A stretch of DNA of 64,000 bases from Akkermansiaceae bacterium (GCA_024233005.1 JACKQE010000002.1:186001-250000); one strand, 5' to 3'. Shown: positions 8,914 through 18,406, numbered from the stretch's first letter. Numbers and translations: made by a program. Notes: generated by a model not told the origin, from the sequence alone.

Positions 8914-11118
8914 ATGACCGTTCCCACCCACGGCCTTTCTGGGGAGTCCCGCCTTGCGGGCTCGGTGGAGACCGTGATCTACCACAATGAGCAGAACGGG
9001 TACACCGTGATGAAGGTGGTTCCTGAGAAAGCCCGACGGGAAGATTGGGTTACGGTGGTTGGCTCCCTGCCGACGGTGAATCCCGGTGAGGACATCCAGG
9101 CCCTGGGTGAATGGGTTCGTGATCCGGTGCATGGCCGGCAGTTCCGAGCCCGGGAGATTGCTGCCTTCACGCCGAAGTCAGTCGGTGGGATCGAGCGCTT
9201 TCTTGGAGGAGGCCTGATTGAAGGCATTGGCAGGGAGTATGCCTCTCGTATTGTGAAAAAGTTTGGCACGGGGGTTTTTGAAGTGCTTGATCATGCTTCC
9301 CAACGCCTGGAGGAAGTCGAGGGTATCGGGCCGAAACGCCGCCGCCAGATCCGTGAGTCCTGGCAACGCCAGCGGGGAGTCCGCGATGTCATGGTTTTTC
9401 TCCATAGCCAGGGCATCAGCACTGCCAGGGCGTTGCGGATCTACAAAACGTATCAGGACGATGCGGTCCGCATCCTGCGGGAGAACCCCTATCAACTGGC
9501 GCGCGACATCGCCGGGGTGGGATTCCGCACAGCCGATGCCATCGCCCGGGGCATGGGACAGGAGCCAGAGTCCCCCACGCGGATTGCGGCAGGCTTGGCG
9601 TGGGTGCTTGACACGGCGGCGGAGCAGGGTCACTGCGCCTTGCTGCGGGCAGAGTTAGTGGAACGGGCGGAGAAGGCTCTGGAGATTGGTCCCGGGCTGG
9701 TCGAGCCTGTCCTTGATCGGCTGATTCGCGAAGCCGCATTGGAGATGGATCAGTTTGGTGGGGAAACTTTGATTTTTCTGCCCGAACTGAGAGCCGCTGA
9801 AATCAAAGCTGCTGAGATTCTGCAGCGACTCGTTCAACTGCCATCGGAATACCCCGAAATCGATGTGGAGAAGGCGTTGGCCTGGTGCGAACGGGAGACC
9901 GGACAGGTGCTGGGTGGAGAGCAAAGGCAGGCCGTGGCAGCCTCCCTTGATTCACGGGTGCTGGTCATCACGGGAGGCCCCGGGGTCGGCAAGACGACCA
10001 TCCTGAATACCGTTCTGCGCATTCTTGGCGCCAAAAAAGTTCGGTCTCTCCTTTGCGCTCCCACTGGTCGGGCGGCGAAGCGCCTTTCCGAAAGCACGGG
10101 CCATGAGGCCGTGACGATTCACCGACTGTTGGAGGGAGAACCGCGTGGCGGATTCAAAAAGAATCTGGAGCATCCATTGCAGGGGGATCTGGTGGTCGTG
10201 GATGAGGGCAGCATGATTGATATTCACCTGTTTGCGGGCCTCCTTGCGGCTCTGCCGCGCAATGGACATCTGCTGCTGGTGGGTGATTCCGATCAGCTTC
10301 CCAGCGTAGGGCCAGGATCGGTTCTGCGGGACATCATTGATTCCTCGCTGGTTCCGGTTTTTCGTCTGACCCAGATTTACCGCCAAGCCGGCCAGAGCCG
10401 GATCATCCGCGCGGCCCATGCCATCAACGAGGGGCACGTTCCTGACTTTCCCCGCCAAGCGGCTCCCGGGGAACGTGAGGATTATTTTTTTCTGCCCCGG
10501 GATGATCCTCCCTCCATTCTCGATACCCTGGTCGGCCTGGTCCGTGACCGGCTGCCACGAAAGTATGGCTTCGATGCCGCCCGAGACATCCAAGTCCTGA
10601 CTCCGATGACCCGAAACCTGCTCGGAACCAAAAACCTGAACCAGGTGCTGCAGGAGGCCCTCAATCCTCCAGGGGAATGGAAATACGAGATCGAGCGCTT
10701 CGGCGTTACCTTCCGGACCGGCGACAAGGTGATTCAAACCCGCAACAACTACGATCATGATGTTTTTAACGGAGACATTGGCTGGATCAGGGAAATCAGC
10801 ACCGATCCGCTGAAAATCAAAGTGGTGTTCGATGGACTCCGTGAAGTGGCCTACGAACCGGGAGAACTGGATGAATTGCAATTGGCCTACGCCATCACGA
10901 TCCACAAGTCCCAGGGCAGCGAATTCGCCTGTGCCGTCATTCCCGTCAGCACGCAGCATTATGTCATGCTGCAGAGGAATCTCTTTTACACCGGAGTGAC
11001 CCGTGGGAAACAGCTTGTGGTTCTGGTGGGGGAGGAAAAAGCCCTCGCCCTGGCGGTGAAAACTGCCGACAGCCAGAAACGCCGCACCGGGTTGAGAGCA
11101 AGGTTATTTCCGGGATGA
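8914..11118 (+). CDS. recD2: RecD2-type 5'-3' DNA helicase
   Basis: SF1B helicase of the RecD2/TraA type, acting in DNA repair in genomes without a RecBC partner for it. An N-terminal OB-like region (GSVETVIYHNEQNGYTV) and tandem helix-hairpin-helix motifs (VEGIGPKRRRQI, DIAGVGFRTADAI) precede the motor. Walker A is GGPGVGKTT near residue 353, Walker B is VVVDEGSMID, followed by GDSDQLPSVGPG. The C-terminal motifs YAITIHKSQGSEF and YTGVTRGKQLVVLVG are intact. The length of about 734 residues is normal. Starts at ATG 8890 or TTG 8878 are also possible; 8914 best fits the family N-terminus and leaves room for the divergent secG promoter. Confidence 0.92.
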   Translation: MTVPTHGLSGESRLAGSVETVIYHNEQNGYTVMKVVPEKARREDWVTVVGSLPTVNPGEDIQALGEWVRDPVHGRQFRAREIAAFTPKSVGGIERFLGGGLIEGIGREYASRIVKKFGTGVFEVLDHASQRLEEVEGIGPKRRRQIRESWQRQRGVRDVMVFLHSQGISTARALRIYKTYQDDAVRILRENPYQLARDIAGVGFRTADAIARGMGQEPESPTRIAAGLAWVLDTAAEQGHCALLRAELVERAEKALEIGPGLVEPVLDRLIREAALEMDQFGGETLIFLPELRAAEIKAAEILQRLVQLPSEYPEIDVEKALAWCERETGQVLGGEQRQAVAASLDSRVLVITGGPGVGKTTILNTVLRILGAKKVRSLLCAPTGRAAKRLSESTGHEAVTIHRLLEGEPRGGFKKNLEHPLQGDLVVVDEGSMIDIHLFAGLLAALPRNGHLLLVGDSDQLPSVGPGSVLRDIIDSSLVPVFRLTQIYRQAGQSRIIRAAHAINEGHVPDFPRQAAPGEREDYFFLPRDDPPSILDTLVGLVRDRLPRKYGFDAARDIQVLTPMTRNLLGTKNLNQVLQEALNPPGEWKYEIERFGVTFRTGDKVIQTRNNYDHDVFNGDIGWIREISTDPLKIKVVFDGLREVAYEPGELDELQLAYAITIHKSQGSEFACAVIPVSTQHYVMLQRNLFYTGVTRGKQLVVLVGEEKALALAVKTADSQKRRTGLRARLFPG

Positions 11119-11133
11119 CCTCCCGGGAATCCC

Positions 11134-11685
11134 TCAGTAGCGGCCTTCCCGCATGTCTTCGAGGATGCGCCGGAGTGACATCCGTTTCGCGGTGCTCATG
11201 CGGTCAATGAAGAGTTTGCCCATGAGGTGATCGACTTCATGTTGGATCGCCCGGGAGAGAAGGCCGTCGGTTTCGATGACGAGCTTTTCCCCCTCTAGGG
11301 TTTGGAGGCGGGCTTTCACGGTGCCGGGACGGGTGACGTCCGCACGAAGATCGGGAAAAGAGAGGCATCCCTCGATGTCGGTTTCCTTGCGCTTTCCAAA
11401 TTCCAACACCGGATTAATGAAGACCAAGGGCATGATGGAAGCCAAGGGCCGGTCTTCTCCGTTGACCTTGAGAAAGCTGATGCATTCCTCGTCATGCGAG
11501 ACATCGACCACCGCCAATTGGATGGCCTCGCCGACCTGCTGGGCGGCCAAGCCAACGCCCCGGGCGTCGCGCATCGTTTCAAGCATGTCGTCGGCGAGCG
11601 TAAGGATCTCCGGAGTAACTTCGGTGACAAGCCGGCCTTTCTCGCGGAGAACCGGGTCGGGATAAAGGACGATTTTGCGGACCAT
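11134..11685 (-). CDS. def: Peptide deformylase
   Basis: Removes the formyl group from nascent protein N-termini. All three family motifs are present: GVGLAAQQ at 43-50, EGCLS at 105-109 and QHEVDH at 148-153. C107, H149 and H153 are the metal ligands and E150 the catalytic acid. At 183 residues the length is typical. A longer in-frame start (11784) would add a non-family extension, so ATG 11685 (MVRKIVLYPDPVL) is chosen. It is convergent with recD2 (15 bp apart) and divergent from the MoxR-type gene. Confidence 0.95.
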   Translation of the reverse strand: MVRKIVLYPDPVLREKGRLVTEVTPEILTLADDMLETMRDARGVGLAAQQVGEAIQLAVVDVSHDEECISFLKVNGEDRPLASIMPLVFINPVLEFGKRKETDIEGCLSFPDLRADVTRPGTVKARLQTLEGEKLVIETDGLLSRAIQHEVDHLMGKLFIDRMSTAKRMSLRRILEDMREGRY

Positions 11686-11834
11686 GAAGTCACTTCTAAA
11701 GCGCCACCCCCACCTTCGTGCAAGGGAATTCTCGCGCCAAGATTCGCCCTCAATCATGGCCAACAAGGCAATGGGGGCTTGCAAGATGCCTGGAAATCGG
11801 CAAGCTATCTGGCGACGTCCAATTTCCCCCTTAC

Positions 11835-12836
11835 ATGCGCCAGCCTTCCTCCCTCGACACCACGCAGCTCTCCGAGATCATCCACGAGCACGGTGCCTGG
11901 GTGCAGGCGGTGCGGGATGAAATGGCCCAGGTCATTGTCGGGCAGGAAGGTCTAGTGGACCGGCTTCTGGTGGGACTTCTCTCCAATGGTCACGTCCTCC
12001 TTGAAGGGGTCCCGGGTTTGGCTAAAACGCTCACTGTAAAAGCTTTGGCTGGAAGCTTGAATGCCCAGTTCCAGCGAATCCAATTCACTCCGGATCTGCT
12101 CCCCGCCGACCTTATCGGGACTCTGATCTACAATCCTCAGCGCAACGAATTCACTCCCAAACTAGGCCCGATCTTCACCAATCTGGTGCTTGCGGACGAA
12201 ATCAACCGTGCCCCTGCCAAGGTGCAAAGTGCTCTGCTGGAGTCGATGGCGGAGCGCCAGGTCACCATTGGAGACACGACCTATGCGCTGCCCGATCCTT
12301 TCCTCGTCTTGGCGACCATGAACCCGATCGACCAGGAAGGCACCTACCAGCTTCCCGAGGCCCAACTGGACCGGTTCCTTATCAAAGTGGTGGTCGATTA
12401 CCCCACCCCGACCGAGGAACGGCTCATCCTCGACCGCATGTCCAATTCCCAGCCGCGAACCGAAACCCAGCCGGTCATCGGTCTCGACACGGTGCTGGAG
12501 AGCCGGCAGATTGTCGATCAGATCTACGTTGACGGGGGGGTCAAAGATTACATCGTCAACATCATCCATGCCACGCGGTATCCGGAGATGATCGACCCCG
12601 CTCTCAAGCCCCTCGTCAGAGCGGGGGCTTCGCCCCGTGGCACCATCAATCTCACCCTTGCCGCCAAGGCCCACGCCTTTCTCCAAGGCCGGGGCTATGT
12701 CGTTCCGCAGGATGTCAAAAGCCTGGTGTTTGATGTCTTGCGGCACCGCATTCTTCTCAGCTACGAGGCGGAAGCGGAGGAAATCACCAGTGTCCAGATC
12801 ATCGCCCGCATTCTGGAGCGCATTCCGGTGCCTTGA
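11835..12836 (+). CDS. MoxR-family AAA ATPase
   Basis: A 333-residue AAA+ ATPase of the MoxR branch, a chaperone-like family that works with von Willebrand factor A-domain or DUF58 partners in enzyme maturation and envelope stress. Walker A is GVPGLAKT at 58-65. The Walker B and following segment LVLADEINRAP is near 117-127, then the MoxR hallmark SALLESMAERQVTIG, sensor 1 ATMNPIDQEGTYQLPEAQLDRF and a lid with RAGASPRGTINL. The start at ATG 11835 matches the usual family N-terminus. The expected DUF58/VWA genes do not follow; a leucine-rich-repeat membrane protein gene starts 21 bp downstream instead. Confidence 0.92.
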   Translation: MRQPSSLDTTQLSEIIHEHGAWVQAVRDEMAQVIVGQEGLVDRLLVGLLSNGHVLLEGVPGLAKTLTVKALAGSLNAQFQRIQFTPDLLPADLIGTLIYNPQRNEFTPKLGPIFTNLVLADEINRAPAKVQSALLESMAERQVTIGDTTYALPDPFLVLATMNPIDQEGTYQLPEAQLDRFLIKVVVDYPTPTEERLILDRMSNSQPRTETQPVIGLDTVLESRQIVDQIYVDGGVKDYIVNIIHATRYPEMIDPALKPLVRAGASPRGTINLTLAAKAHAFLQGRGYVVPQDVKSLVFDVLRHRILLSYEAEAEEITSVQIIARILERIPVP

Positions 12837-12857
12837 TCCTTTCCTTGATTGGTTGCC

Positions 12858-14117
12858 ATGTCCGATTCCCATAACGCTTCTTCTCCCGCTTCCCGGCGGG
12901 GACTCATGGTGGCACTCCTCGTCATCGCGGTGGTCGCGCTTGGGCTCGTCTGGTGGAAAGCCGGCCAGGCGAACCGAGCCAGAGCCACTCTGGTGGAGAC
13001 CTACGGCGCCGAAATCAATGAGATCGAAGGCGCCCTCGATGTGGTCCTCAGGTCGCAGGATTTGACAGACCTCTCCCCGGTGGTGCCTTTGCTTCGGACA
13101 CTGGGGCAGGTCAAAGTCCTCGGTGTTTCAGAATGTTCCAAGCTCGAGTCCTTTCAAGGGGTGGCAGATCTGCCCGCGCTGGAGGCCATCACGGCCAATG
13201 GTGCCGCGTCCCTGCATTCCCTCGAAGGGTTGGCGGGTTTGCCTCGCCTCAGCGAGGTTTCCGCCCCGGAATGTCCCAATCTGGTTTCCCTTTCAGGCCT
13301 GCGGGATTTGCCTGCCTTGGAAATCCTTGATTTGTCGGACAGCCCCAAACTCACCGACACCTCGGCCCTGGGCGGCCTGCCCCATTTGCGGAACCTTTAT
13401 CTCGCCAATGCCTCCTCCTTGGTGGACCTGGACGTCTCCGGTTTGGTCCGGTTGGAGCAGTTGGATGTTTCCGGCTCTGGAAAGCTGGCGCACCTAACCG
13501 GGGTCGAGCGGACGGTTCTGAAGGATTTGTTTCTCAACACGTGCCATGGCCTTGAGTCCGTGCCGAAGCTTGGGGAAGTCAAGACCCTGGTCAGCCTTCA
13601 ATTGCGGAATTGTCCCGTCGGCGAAAATTTGGCCGCTCTGCAAGGATTGGGCAGTCTGGGAAATCTCGTCATCGGGGGAGTGGCCGGACCGGCAGATCTG
13701 GCGGTGCTGGCGCCTCTGACCAATCTGCAGGAACTGCACATTGAAGGGGCGAGCGAACTGGCCAGCCTGAAAGGACTGGCGGCTCCGGGCTTGACATATC
13801 TCAGTGTGACGCATTGTCCGAAGTTGACCTCGGTGGACGGAGTCGCTTCTCTCAAGGTCCTGGAGCATCTGGATGTGAGCAACAATGCCGCCTTGAACAG
13901 CCTCACCGATCTGACGAACCATCCGGCGATCGTGCAGTTGAATTTGACGGGGTGCAAATCGGTGACCGATGCGGGAGTGCTTGCCGGACTGAAGCAGTTG
14001 GGTCTTCTTGAGATGGGGGGCAGCGGCATTCCCCGCCCTCAGGTCAGCACCTTGAAAATCGCGTTGCCCGAGCTGATCATTGATCTTTCCGGAAGCAGTA
14101 GCGCCGGTCCGGAGTAG
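12858..14117 (+). CDS. Single-pass membrane protein with leucine-rich repeats
   Basis: A 419-residue protein with a short basic cytoplasmic N-terminus, one membrane anchor (about 15-33, LMVALLVIAVVALGLVWW) and then a continuous run of roughly 20-25-residue leucine-rich repeats with consensus near LxxLxxLxLxxCPxLxxLxGL. Many repeats carry a conserved Cys or Ser after the strand (VSECSKLESF, APECPNLVSL, VTHCPKLTSV), similar to the cysteine-containing and SGC-type LRRs of planctomycetes and verrucomicrobia. The repeats should lie on the far side of the membrane and bind a protein or glycan ligand. The gene is probably co-transcribed with the MoxR ATPase 21 bp upstream. No enzymatic motif is seen. 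Confidence 0.8.
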   Translation: MSDSHNASSPASRRGLMVALLVIAVVALGLVWWKAGQANRARATLVETYGAEINEIEGALDVVLRSQDLTDLSPVVPLLRTLGQVKVLGVSECSKLESFQGVADLPALEAITANGAASLHSLEGLAGLPRLSEVSAPECPNLVSLSGLRDLPALEILDLSDSPKLTDTSALGGLPHLRNLYLANASSLVDLDVSGLVRLEQLDVSGSGKLAHLTGVERTVLKDLFLNTCHGLESVPKLGEVKTLVSLQLRNCPVGENLAALQGLGSLGNLVIGGVAGPADLAVLAPLTNLQELHIEGASELASLKGLAAPGLTYLSVTHCPKLTSVDGVASLKVLEHLDVSNNAALNSLTDLTNHPAIVQLNLTGCKSVTDAGVLAGLKQLGLLEMGGSGIPRPQVSTLKIALPELIIDLSGSSSAGPE

Positions 14118-14123
14118 TAAGGA

Positions 14124-14456
14124 TCACCCAGATTTGGAAGGTTTTTCGGATGCGGCGATCCCCTTCATGTTCCAAACGGCCAGGGTGCCCAAGCGAATGC
14201 CCAGACCGATTTTCGTTTAGGGAATGTCGATGGACCGATGGTCGAGGCTTTCCTTGAAATCCAACCCCAGGCTGAGCTCGCAGGTCTGACCATTGAAAAC
14301 CAGGGCCACCTGGAACCATTCGCCAGTGTCCGACTTCCCCGGTTGGGCGACAAATTCCTTGCCGACAGGGCCGACAAGGAAAAGAAGTGCTCCACCGGAA
14401 TCTGGGCTCGGTCGAGCCCGCCCAGAGTTAGCAGCGATGAAGGAAAGCCAGCCGAA
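14124..14456 (-). pseudogene. Decayed LamG-like domain remnant downstream of the M16 protease gene
   Basis: Directly after the M16 protease stop, the same minus-strand frame stays coding-like. It reads WLSFIAANSG, GALLFLVGPVG, GEWFQVALVFNGQTCELSLG and LDHRSIDIP, then a TAA (14217-14219), then TKIGLGIRLGTLAVWNMKG to a TGA at 14124-14126. The GEWFQVALVFNGQ and late LAVWN segments are typical of LamG/concanavalin-type lectin domains. There is no start codon or ribosome-binding site and there is an internal stop, so I call it the remnant of a larger gene, possibly cut by the rearrangement that placed the protease here. Some readthrough from the protease gene cannot be excluded. Confidence 0.6.
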
Positions 14457-17366
14457 TCAAGGCTTCTTGTCGGCCGGAGCCGGAGGAGGGCTGCCTGCCG
14501 GATTGGCCTTTGGCAGGATCACGATGCTGACGCCGGGTGAGCTGCCAAGGTATTCACGAGCCAGTTGTTGGATTTCCTCCAGCGTGATGGTCTCATAATC
14601 GGAGCGGAAGGTCCGAGCCCAGGCAAGCCGCTCCGGGTATTCCTGGCAGTTCTGGAGGACGTTGTTTAACCAGTAACCATTTGTCCGGCGGAACTCCTCA
14701 ATCTGCGTGATCTGCGGGCGCATGGCGCGATCCAGCTCGTCTTTGGTGATGTTGTCGCCTTTGCCCATCACTTCTGCCAGTTCCTGCATGACCGTGGCCA
14801 CGGTGTCAGCCTGTTCGGGGGCGGCAATCACGGCGGCCATCAGATAGCCATAGTCCTTGAAGGTGTCGCTCGGGCGGTTCGTGGCAAAGGGGCTGTAGGC
14901 ATCCCCAAGTTCTTCGCGAATTTTCAGCCGCAAGCGGTCATCGAGGATGTCCCCGAGGACTCCGAGACGGCGGGTCCGTTGAATGTTGAACATGTCCGCC
15001 GTCGGCCAGTAGACCATGGAAAGGGCCTTCGGAATGGCTGATTCAATTTCATGGCGCTGGGTCGTGGCTCCGGTGGGAAATTTGACAAGGCGTTCCGCTT
15101 CGTAGGAGGGACGGGTTTTCTCACGATCCGGGAGCGATCCGAAGACAGCGGCAAGGCTTTGTTCCATTTTGGCGGCGTCAAAATCGCCGACAGCGGTCAC
15201 TTCGAGGCTGGCCGATTGAAAGGCCGATGTCAGCCATTCGCGCGCGTCGGCCATGGTGTAGGCTGCCATGGTGGCGCGTTCCGGCATGCCGAAGCGCGTG
15301 TCCCCGCTGCGGAGGAAGGTCGCCACCTTCATCTGGGCGTAACCATCCGGGGTGTTTTCCAAGCGCTGATAGACGGTGTCCAGTCCGCGTCGGAACTGCG
15401 ACGCCGCTTCCTCGCGGTAACCGGGAGCGGTGAGGTAGGCGCGCAGGAGTAGCAATTGGTCCTGCAGATCGTCCGGAGTGGTGGCCCCGGTGAAAGTGAA
15501 AGCATCATCCTGCACGGCAAACTCCGACTCCAAAGACTTCCCGGCAAAGATCCTTGCCAGCTCATCGATGCTGTGGGCCTCAAGACCGCCCTCGGTGAGG
15601 ACATGGCTCGCGAAGAACGAGAGACCAGGTTTGTCCTTGGGTTCGACGAGGCGGCCCCCACCGAAGCGGAGCCTCAGGTAGATGCGGCCTTTCTCGAAGT
15701 CGGTGACTTTCAGGTTGGCGTGCACGCCATTGGACAGGGTCAGCTGGGTGATCCCGAGATCTTCGACCGTTTTCCGTTCCACGATGGTCCCCGCGGCTGG
15801 CAGCTGGGCATAGGCAAAAGCCTGCTCTTCACCCTTGGCGGGAGGGGTAATGGGTGTTTTTCCACTCTCGGCGAAGGTGGTGAGGATGGTTTTTTCTGCA
15901 TCCGGAATCTCCACCTTGCCGGAAACCATGAGAGTGCGTTCCGAGGCATTTTTCCAGAATTCCTGAAGTACTCCGAGGCACTCCTCGGCGGAGATTTTTT
16001 CCAGTTCTGGCTGGGCCCAGGCCAGGTCGTCGGCAGGTGTGGTGAAGACTCGGCGCTCCCCGATCATTCCGGCCAGAGTGTCGGCGAGATCGCGCGATTG
16101 GCGGGTCGGGGCGGTTTTTGCCGCGAGCTGGTATTGATTCAGCTCGTTGGCCTTGGCTTCCTTCAGTTCTGCTTCGGTGAATCCGTATTGCAGGGCTTTG
16201 CGCAGTTCCTGTTCGATCAGGGAGAGCGCGGCCTGCCATTTGTCCGGCTGGCAGTCCGCGCTGATGCTGCTGTAGCGGGCCACTTTGAGATCGAAAAGGT
16301 CATAGTAATGCATGGTGCCCTGAATGATGGGCGAGTCGGGTTGCTTGGCCAGGACTTCCAAGCGGCGGCCGATCATGCGGCTTGCCAGGTCATGCCGCAT
16401 TTCGAAAGCCCGGAGGGCCTGGCTGTCCATGTCCTTGGTGGTGGGCTGCACCGCATCGATGGATACGGAGACTTCGCCGGCTTCCTTTTCCGGGTGATAG
16501 TGCACCGCCAAGCCGCGGGCGGAGACCTTGCCGAGATCGGGGGTCGGTCGCTTCGTGGCCGGTGCTGCGAGGCTGTCGAAATGCTTGTGGATGACGGGCT
16601 CGATGTCCTCAGGCTTCACATCGCCCACGACGATGACCACCATGCGATCAGCGGTGTACCAGTTGCGGTAAAACTCCGCGAAGCGCTCCTGAGGGGCTTT
16701 CATGATGACCTCCTCCTGGCCGATCGGGAGCCTGCGGGAGATCAGGCTGTCCGGCAGGGCAAATTCCAATTGGGACACAAACGTCCTCCACTGGGCAGAG
16801 TCCCGGCTCCGTTTTTCGCTCATGATGACCCCGCGTTCCTTGTCCACTTCATTCGCCAGCAGTAGCATGCCATCCGCCTGATCACGCATCAGGGTGAAGC
16901 CCTCATCAATCTGGGCGATCTCGTTGGTGGGCATTTCAAGCTTGTAGACAGTCTCATTGAACGATGTGTGGGCATTGGTGTGGGAGCCGAATCCCATCCC
17001 GAGACGCTGGAAATACTCCACCATCTGGCCCGCCGGGAAATGTTTCGTCCCATTGAAAGCCATGTGTTCCAGGAAATGCGCGAGACCCTGCTGGTCATCC
17101 TGTTCCATCAGAGATCCGGCATCGACGAAAAGGCGCAGACTGACCCGTTTTGGCGGTTCCGCATTGGGCAGGATGGCGTAGCGCAACCCATTGGGCAGCA
17201 GTCCCCAGTGGATTGCCGGATCGGCTTTGAGGTCGCTGGCCTCCTGGGGCAGCGGCACCGGAGTGATGCCGGCCGGTGCCTGAGCATGCAAAGCGGAGAG
17301 CGCGAGGAGGAGTGAGGCGAAGCCGCAGGCAGCGGATCGGAGAATCGGGTGGTGGTGTGGGTTCAT
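14457..17366 (-). CDS. Exported M16 (insulinase/PqqL-type) zinc metallopeptidase
   Basis: A 969-residue two-lobed M16 peptidase with a signal peptide (start ATG 17366; hydrophobic run FASLLLALSALHAQA). The inverted zinc motif HxxEH is seen as HFLEH in GLAHFLEHMAFNGT, with a downstream Glu in the ERGVIMSE region completing the site. The C-terminal lobe (from about residue 520, TQLTLSNGVHANLK) is the inactive M16 half. Like PqqL and YmxG relatives it probably degrades peptides in the periplasm. The last residues before the stop are Pro/Lys rich. hisA ends 19 bp upstream on the same strand. Confidence 0.92.
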   Translation of the reverse strand: MNPHHHPILRSAACGFASLLLALSALHAQAPAGITPVPLPQEASDLKADPAIHWGLLPNGLRYAILPNAEPPKRVSLRLFVDAGSLMEQDDQQGLAHFLEHMAFNGTKHFPAGQMVEYFQRLGMGFGSHTNAHTSFNETVYKLEMPTNEIAQIDEGFTLMRDQADGMLLLANEVDKERGVIMSEKRSRDSAQWRTFVSQLEFALPDSLISRRLPIGQEEVIMKAPQERFAEFYRNWYTADRMVVIVVGDVKPEDIEPVIHKHFDSLAAPATKRPTPDLGKVSARGLAVHYHPEKEAGEVSVSIDAVQPTTKDMDSQALRAFEMRHDLASRMIGRRLEVLAKQPDSPIIQGTMHYYDLFDLKVARYSSISADCQPDKWQAALSLIEQELRKALQYGFTEAELKEAKANELNQYQLAAKTAPTRQSRDLADTLAGMIGERRVFTTPADDLAWAQPELEKISAEECLGVLQEFWKNASERTLMVSGKVEIPDAEKTILTTFAESGKTPITPPAKGEEQAFAYAQLPAAGTIVERKTVEDLGITQLTLSNGVHANLKVTDFEKGRIYLRLRFGGGRLVEPKDKPGLSFFASHVLTEGGLEAHSIDELARIFAGKSLESEFAVQDDAFTFTGATTPDDLQDQLLLLRAYLTAPGYREEAASQFRRGLDTVYQRLENTPDGYAQMKVATFLRSGDTRFGMPERATMAAYTMADAREWLTSAFQSASLEVTAVGDFDAAKMEQSLAAVFGSLPDREKTRPSYEAERLVKFPTGATTQRHEIESAIPKALSMVYWPTADMFNIQRTRRLGVLGDILDDRLRLKIREELGDAYSPFATNRPSDTFKDYGYLMAAVIAAPEQADTVATVMQELAEVMGKGDNITKDELDRAMRPQITQIEEFRRTNGYWLNNVLQNCQEYPERLAWARTFRSDYETITLEEIQQLAREYLGSSPGVSIVILPKANPAGSPPPAPADKKP

Positions 17367-17385
17367 GGCAGGGAGACGGGGGGCT

Positions 17386-18195
17386 TCAGTCGAAGCGGTG
17401 GTTAAATTCAACGCATTCGGCGTATTTCACAAGCGAACCGCCAAAAATATCGAGAGCACTGCCGATGGTCAGATCAACCCGACCCCCGCTGATCTGCTCC
17501 ACCAAGTGGAGGTCCTCCAGAGAGCGGGCTCCGCCGGCATAGGTGACAGGCTTTTTTCCCCAGGATCCGAGGAGGCGCACCAGACTGGTGTCAATGCCTT
17601 GGCAGCGGCCTTCGACATCGGCCGCATGGATGAGGAATTCGGCACACGAGCCTGCGAGAGCATCGAGAGTGTCATGGGTCACTTCGAGGTTGGTCCGCTG
17701 CTGCCATTGTCGCATCGCCACCACCCACCCTCCGCCTTCCTCGGCAGGACGGGTCCGGCAACTCAGGTCGATCACGAGTTGTTCCCAGCCCACCTCGGAG
17801 ACCAATTCGGCGAGGCGGTCCTCCTGGAAATGCCCGTCCGCATCGAACAAAAACGAGGTCGCAATGACGTGGGTGGCTCCCGCGGAGAGCCAGTCTCCGG
17901 CTGTTTCCGCGGTGATTCCGCCTCCAACCTGGAGGCCGTCGCGGTAGGCTGCGAGTGCGGCCTGGGCGGCGGCCGTATTTCCCGAGCCGAGCAGAATGAC
18001 ATGTCCCCCGCGCAGATCGTCCATCCGATACCGGTCGGCAAACCACTCTGCGGGTCGGTCGCTCACGAAATTGGTCTCCAGTCCGCCTCCATGATCCGTC
18101 AGGGTTCCCCCAACAATCTGTTTCACCCTTCCCTCGTGCAGGTCGATGCAGGGGCGGAAGCGGGTGAAAGGTTGGTCGGGACGTCGGCTGGGCAT
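17386..18195 (-). CDS. hisA: ProFAR isomerase of the eukaryotic HIS6 type (histidine biosynthesis)
   Basis: Converts ProFAR to PRFAR in histidine biosynthesis. Unlike ordinary bacterial HisA, the protein follows the fungal/plant HIS6 pattern almost throughout: CIDLHEGRVKQIVGGTL at 16-32, a TNFVS segment, HVILLG, LQVGGGI, VIDLSCR, WVVAMRQWQ, EFLIHAADVEG and the terminal DLTIGSALDIFGG followed by LVKYAECVEFN. The catalytic Asp pair (D18 and the Asp of HAADVEG) is present. ATG 18195 gives 269 residues, close to yeast HIS6; the longer upstream frame is not family-like. No other his genes are in the window. Confidence 0.92.
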   Translation of the reverse strand: MPSRRPDQPFTRFRPCIDLHEGRVKQIVGGTLTDHGGGLETNFVSDRPAEWFADRYRMDDLRGGHVILLGSGNTAAAQAALAAYRDGLQVGGGITAETAGDWLSAGATHVIATSFLFDADGHFQEDRLAELVSEVGWEQLVIDLSCRTRPAEEGGGWVVAMRQWQQRTNLEVTHDTLDALAGSCAEFLIHAADVEGRCQGIDTSLVRLLGSWGKKPVTYAGGARSLEDLHLVEQISGGRVDLTIGSALDIFGGSLVKYAECVEFNHRFD

Positions 18196-18406
18196 GAAAG
18201 CAGTCTGGGAAAGGGAGGAACTGTCACACCGTTCGGGAGGAAATCCAGCCGCGCAGACGCGGATTGATGGAGGCATGGCAGTTGTTAAGCGGCACGGAGG
18301 GGGACTTTTGCTTGAGAACCATAGATTCTGGAAGCGGGAGAGGGCCTCACGGTGAAACCGGGCTTCCTGCGTGACAAAAGTGTCCTGCTGGCACAAGGTG
18401 ACGGGC

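Noticed and set aside
14238..14598. Plus-strand frames of about 100 residues
   Set aside because: They lie over the minus-strand LamG-like remnant and the M16 gene end; composition is not protein-like.
15456..16865. 469-residue plus-strand frame
   Set aside because: It is antisense to the M16 peptidase, whose minus-strand frame has a complete HFLEH motif.
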